Assembly (NCBI GenBank): GCA_950295325.1
Contig: OX485804.1
Coordinates: 34,474,001-34,534,000, forward strand
Direction of reading: 5' to 3'
Origin: Polytrichum commune
Lineage: Eukaryota > Streptophyta > Polytrichopsida > Polytrichales > Polytrichaceae
DNA length: 60,000 nucleotides
Part shown: positions 55,437 through 60,000 of the stretch, piece after piece
How the letters are laid out: each line of letters begins with the position of its first letter
Numbering within the stretch: the stretch's first letter is position 1
Made by a program: the position numbers and the translations under genes
The notes under the pieces: model-generated
The model's input: only the letters and a program-made list of their open reading frames with translations
What the model was told of the DNA's origin: nothing
Database searches by the model: none

Positions 55437-57377
55437 TGTCAGCCCAAAACCCCCACCCTTATGCGTCTGTGTCCAGGTGAGAGTTTGGAGCTTCCATGTA
55501 TTTGATCAACTCCTCTTAGCCCATCAAGATTAAGCAACCCATGCCCAACCACATATAAGAAATTGAACACACACTCTTTATTTCATAGCACCCGGTGACA
55601 AGTGTTTAAAAACACAATGCTCCCTTGTGTTAATGCCCGTGCACATGCACTCCTTAATTTCCACACACTACATTTAAAACCCACAACCCCAATTCCAAGC
55701 ACCCAACTACCTATTTAAGCCCTAATGGCCTTAGAGCTTGCCTCCTCGCAAGTATGGCATGCCCACATTTCCTTTATTATCAATTCAAATCACAACTAAA
55801 AGGCCACACTCTGGAGCTTATGCCCAGCAGCTAATACTGATTAGTTCAAGCTCGGTTACTGCCCATCCGTCTATGTTGGTCCCCTGTCCTACTGTTCATT
55901 GTGGGACCTCCCATAGCTGCTGGACCCCCAGTGCTCACGGCTCTTATGCTGGAAGGGCAACTCTGCTGTCCCATCCTCAGCCCAGCCCTTCGACCGCGGG
56001 AACAACAGCTCAGAGTGCTACCCAGTTTGAGCTTGGCCCTTCTCCGAACAGACTGCCCGGCCCGGTACTCACAGTCGGTTAGCCCTCGGCTGCTCCCAGC
56101 AAATGTGCTCTGGTCTCGGACCTCTTCGATCCTTCACTTCCTCCTGTCGCTTTTAAGCCAGAGTGAATCCGCTCCCGCAACTGAAACCTTACCCCCTGCG
56201 CTTCAACCCATCCTCGGTAATGGGTTACTGCTGTCGGAGATGAATCAAAATCCTACCCCCTGTGTGATTTTCCAATTCCCTTCCTTTCTGCTCACTGCGC
56301 TTCCCCTCTGCCAGCTTCGGCGGCCTCGCATTTCTGCCCCGATTCCAAACCCCTCATCAAATCATCATCCAGCATTTTAATCCATCTCCTCGCTGCAGCC
56401 TTAGGGGCGGTTTACACTATGGACCATGAAGTCGTCCCACGTAAGAGGCCTATTTTGCGTGGGACGACTTCCATGGTCCGAGTTACTAAAATATTAGTTT
56501 TCATGGTTCGTGGGCCCTTCACTAGGTGTAAACCAAGTGTGGACCATGAAGAATGACCATGCACCAAAAAGTGGAGTCATTAACTAAGTTGGAAAAAAAA
56601 TCATTAAAAAAATCAAATAAAAATCATTAAAACGGCATTTTTCTGACATGGGCCCTTGCTATTTTTCCTAGACCACATCTTTTGCTTGTCCCAACGGAAA
56701 ACCCGTTGGACCATGGCAGTGGATAGAGTAGGCTTAAAAAAACAAATTTGTGGACCTCAACCTCCGTGGTCACTCTGCCATTTTTCCCTTGGTGTAAACC
56801 CAAGTCGTCCCGGGACGACTTCAACGTCCAATCACATCGCTTAGACGGCCGTGGGACGACTTCATGGTCCATAGTGTAAACCGCCCCTTAGCAGGGTTTC
56901 TCCCCTGTCGCCAAAACCCTGGAGTCGGAGATTCGAAGAGAGAGAGGGAAAAAAAACACACCGCAAGCCTCCTGGAGGCTCCTCCGCTCTCGTCCCCCAG
57001 CCCGGAAATCCAGGCTCCGATCCACAGTGAGGCAGCCCCCCTCCGTAAATGGACAGCAACGTGTCTCATTTCCCTCAATTAAAACCCAAATTTTACTTAG
57101 CCTAAGCTCAAGATCCTAACACCCAACTAACTAACTCCTGCCATAATTAACTCCCCCCCTCTAACACCAAGCATCAACAACCCACTATTAACTATCAAAT
57201 TAATTCTCCCAAGCCTTTTAGCACTCGGTAATTGACTATCAAGTCTTTACTTCAACGCAATTCTACACGAAAGAACCTAACTTTTTTTATCTTTTCTAGT
57301 ATTCAATACAGTGCTAACTCTAAGTATTAAGGCTTTGAGAGCTTAAAAACATAAGTGAGCACTAATTTGGGCTCACA
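55437..57377 (+). mobile_element. Solo LTR 3, carrying an M3 MITE
   Basis: It starts TGTCAGCCCAAAAC and ends TTTGGGCTCACA, with a perfect 5-bp duplication GAGGG at 55432-55436 and 57378-57382. Length is 1941 bp, or about 1454 bp without the nested MITE. The GC-richer pyrimidine tract at 55830-56380 gives overlapping open frames that are not genes. No internal region is present. The ends match those of solo LTR 1 and LTR 2, suggesting related families. Confidence 0.8.
56404..56887 (+). mobile_element. M3 MITE (PIF/Harbinger type), intact
   Basis: The 484-bp element has matched ends GGGGCGGTTTACACTATGGA and its inverse, flanked by TTA at 56401-56403 and 56888-56890. Each end also contains its own hairpin made of GTCGTCCCACG/CGTGGGACGAC or AAGTCGTCCC/GGGACGACTT. 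Non-coding. It inserted after the LTR did. Confidence 0.85.
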
Positions 57378-57535
57378 GAGGGGTATGTTTTCGACAATGA
57401 TTTGCCAAGGACCTCACAGATTGACGTCTCCAATGGTTTTCGACAAGAAACGTTAAAAGCGTTTTTAAAATGTTTTGAAATGTAATTTTTTATAATGCCG
57501 CCTCCCACCGGCGGAATGAAAAAAATGCAACACTA

Positions 57536-57985
57536 GTCGGTTACTCGCTCGGTAATTTTCCTGGAGTATTGGATTTGAACCGGTTGTTCCTCAAACTCAA
57601 GCGGTTCATCTGTAACGTCACTATTTTGTCTAATTAATGTGGGCCACACTGATTCCCACTTACCCACACTATTTTTTGGAATTGGAATTTGAAGCGGCCC
57701 ACTGTGTTTTTCAATGTGAAAAAACAGTGTGGTTTTTTTTCGTCGATATATTTGGATGGAAATTCAAAATTTCATCCAATTGTGTTTTGGCAAATGTCCA
57801 CTCAGTTGGACTAATGTTGGTGGATGAAGTGGTTGGGATGATAGTATGGTTTTCTTCCAAAATGATGTGAACCAGGGCAGGTACTATAAAATTAATGTGG
57901 CCACACTAATTTCCAACCCACATGCATTTCCCACCACAATGATTAGACGAAACAATGTAGTTGTTGGTTCTCCCCGTTCATTCAA
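57536..57985 (+). mobile_element. Family A MITE, copy A7, carrying a MITE-B relative
   Basis: CTCGGTAATTTTCCTGGAGT...GCGGTTCATCTGTAAC on the left and GTTGTTGGTTCTCCCC on the right are family A. The 57619-57958 insert sits at the same internal site as in copies A3 and A4. The left part of the family is missing. Confidence 0.55.
57619..57958 (+). mobile_element. MITE-B relative
   Basis: The left end CACTATTTTGTCTAATTAAT and the right end (reverse complement CATTGTTTCGTCTAATCATT) are inverted. The interior carries GTGTGGG/CCCACACT blocks like MITE-B and a hairpin around AAAACAGTGTGG. It is about 340 bp. Confidence 0.5.
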
Positions 57986-58009
57986 TTTGCAAGCTTATTT
58001 AGATCATTA

Positions 58010-58238
58010 CACTACACTAAATATTGTATTTAGTGTCACTTACTATTTGGATTTACATGATGCTATATCTCGTTACAATCAATGTAATTTTTTACCAAGT
58101 AAATATGTTGATATTTTATAATGTTCAAACAACCAACCTGACCTTTGTTGACCCAAAAAATGAGATATATAGTAAATAATATAGTATTGTTGTAATTTAT
58201 AATAGTAAGTGATGCTAAATACAATATTCAATGTAGTG
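58010..58238 (+). mobile_element. MITE-C, copy 2
   Basis: The left end CACTACACTAAATATTGTAT and the right end (reverse complement CACTACATTGAATATTGTAT) are about 40-bp inverted repeats, both continuing to CACTTACTATT. It is non-coding and collinear with 42747-42963. Confidence 0.6.
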
Positions 58239-60000
58239 AATTGTGATCAATGACCATGACCACCACTTTCTGAAATATCTCATTTGTTGAGCAACGAGTG
58301 GTGGTCCTACTTTGTTTTACACAAGGTCACCAAGATGAAATGACCATTGATGAGCATGTCAGAAAATGGATGAGAAAGTGGCATGAAAGTAACCTGGAAT
58401 CCTACATGGCTAGAAATGGCTAATGTTTGGTGGTCACCCAAGTTTTGTTGTGAGAGAACCCAAGTAGGTTGTCTCAACGGAAAATAAGGTGACCGTGTCA
58501 TAATTAAATAATTAAATTAGTGAATTTTGTTTCTAGATATTGATTTTTTTATACTGATTAATTTTTGTACTATTAATTTTTAATTTTTTTTGCTAAAACC
58601 ACAATGTCCCACTCTAAGTCCGCTTTCACAATATATCATGTTACCAAGGCATTTAAAAAGTGACGTGGTTTTTTTTTGGTCATGGTCTTTGATTTGTTGA
58701 TCATAACCTCGAGAAATCCTAAATCTTCTTTTTCTCATGGCCCTTGGTCACATGCGTAAAACAATCATAATATGCTCTCCATCCACTTTAGCCCTTTATT
58801 GACCTCATGCACATTCCAATGAACTTGGAACTTTTCATAACACCCTTAATGTTGAGGGCTATCATTAAGTCCACCATCATCATCATCATCATCATAATTT
58901 ATGAACAACCAATTGTATGTGAAAACGATAATTACTAATCCGTGGAAGAAATCTTCTCCGTTTCAAAAAATTTTAGAAGATCCAACAATTGCACAGTTGA
59001 AGGTCTCAAGTTCGGGCAACCAGTGAAAAATGCTATTTTCATATATTTTGGATGATAGGATGGATGAAGACCTCCATTTATAATAGAAATACAAATTGTT
59101 GTGTTTGGTTAGAACACATAGATGTGAGAATTTGAGTCCTCAAATTTGGATTTCACATGCCTATTCTAGAGGTGGTCAAAGTTTATTGATCGGATGATGA
59201 GTGTCTTTTACAGTGAAGCTTGAATGATATTTTCGAAGCAATTTGGTTGTGGGTGTTGCCCACACTCCTAAAGATGACTGATCACGGGGAGGTGACTATC
59301 GGAATTTTAGAAACCACATGAGATCAAAAATAAGGCCAATTTAATTTGTTGAGGGTAAATTTTATAAATTCGTTAGATCTACCATAGCATTGGAAATATG
59401 CCCCCTACATGATTATATGTAAAATAGGTTGGTGAATAATTCCTCCATTTTAGTAATCAGTAGAAAAAAAAATAGGGTCATAGATATTGGATCCCCCCAA
59501 ATGTGTGTAGTAAGATCAATACAATAATTATGGGTTTGACTACTTAAATGAATATTGTGTAAATTCTATCCAAATTTGAATGAAACGCATTCGGTGGTAG
59601 GAAATGTTGTGGATTTTATTGGGGGAAGGAATGTTATGACTTCTCAATAGCCCTTGGGCTTGCTTAGGGTTTGGGCAAACACAGTGGCGTGAAGGCGGTG
59701 AAGCGTTCAGGTAGGAGGTCTTGCGTTGGTAAAGCGTGAAACAGTGAAGCAGCACAAAGGCGGTAGGTAAGACACATTTTTTGGAGATTTCTTTTTTGCT
59801 TCATAGCATTCACACAGGGTGTTTCACGAAAGCCGAAGATTTGGCTTGCTCCGCTCTCGTGTGGTAAGAATCGATTTCAAACTCCAACTCCTTGATTTTC
59901 CCCTTCCACTGACCATTTTTTAACGACATGTTATTGATTTCCGACACCCTCCTAAATGTGAGATATAGAAAGATGAAGAATTACAAGACCTGAATGTGAA
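58239..60000. other. Unassigned right end
   Basis: A (CAT)n run lies at about 58873-58893. Sequence at 58760-58775 (GACCAAGGGCC on the minus strand) recalls the M4 terminus, so a decayed M4 relative may cover about 58240-58770. The last 400 bp are richer in G+C and could be the start of a gene beyond the window, but no frame supports it. Confidence 0.3.

Noticed and set aside
55738-56380. Two overlapping long open frames (114 and 159 residues)
   Set aside because: They lie inside solo LTR 3, whose ends and GAGGG duplication are clear; the frames come from a C-rich tract and carry no motif.
1-60000. CRISPR arrays, prokaryotic operons, telomere repeats or centromeric satellite
   Set aside because: No regularly spaced identical repeats with unique spacers, no TTTAGGG runs, no long satellite array and no compact gene clusters were seen.

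Overview
This window looks like nuclear DNA of a land plant with a large, repeat-filled genome. It is AT-rich and very gene-poor. I find one intact protein-coding gene: a three-exon bHLH transcription factor with plant-type splice sites, minus strand, 36304 to 33320. Almost everything else recognisable is transposon-derived. The mix of MITEs, tRNA-derived SINEs, solo LTRs and eroded LINEs, and the lack of any prokaryotic gene layout, support a plant. Some of the degraded retroelement coding reminds me of families from non-angiosperm plants, but I cannot place the species.

Layout. 1-1133: eroded retroelement ORF1/gag-like coding on the minus strand, running off the left edge. 1.5-7.1 kb: SINE-like, pogo-like and LINE fragments. 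8.1-12.3 kb: several PIF/Harbinger-type MITEs (families M1 and M4) and a SINE inserted in another MITE (family A). 12.3-16.2 kb: mostly unrecognised AT-rich DNA with a long-TIR element at 15449-15883. 16.2-18.4 kb: MITE-B and an L1-type LINE relic. 18.4-28.4 kb: low-complexity and minisatellite-rich DNA. 28.4-30.1 kb: a three-level nest (family A, MITE-B, solo LTR). 30.9-31.6 kb: a 355-bp tandem duplication. 33.3-38.3 kb: the bHLH gene and its upstream region, less repetitive and richer in G+C. 38.4-43.9 kb: more nested MITEs and a second solo LTR. 47.1-48.0 kb: a near-perfect 135-bp-arm hairpin broken by a MITE. 49.9-58.2 kb: further MITEs, a pogo-like element and a third solo LTR. 58.2-60 kb: unassigned.

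The gene. The predicted protein is about 449 residues. It has an acidic N-terminus, a basic region keeping the His-Glu-Arg E-box-reading residues, a helix-loop-helix split by intron 1, and a C-terminal ACT-like segment. Both introns carry copies of the same dispersed repeat (R1). The upstream region has a three-unit tandem repeat about 300-460 bp from the start codon.

The repeats tell a layered history. Family A has been hit separately by MITE-B, an M2 MITE and two kinds of SINE; MITE-B has been hit by solo LTRs and by MITE-C; one solo LTR has been hit by an M3 MITE. Many insertions still have readable target-site duplications (TTA/TAA for M1-M3, TA for the pogo-like element and MITE-B, 5 bp for the LTRs, 13-15 bp for SINEs), so the order of events can be read directly. 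All calls come from reading the sequence by eye; no database search was possible.
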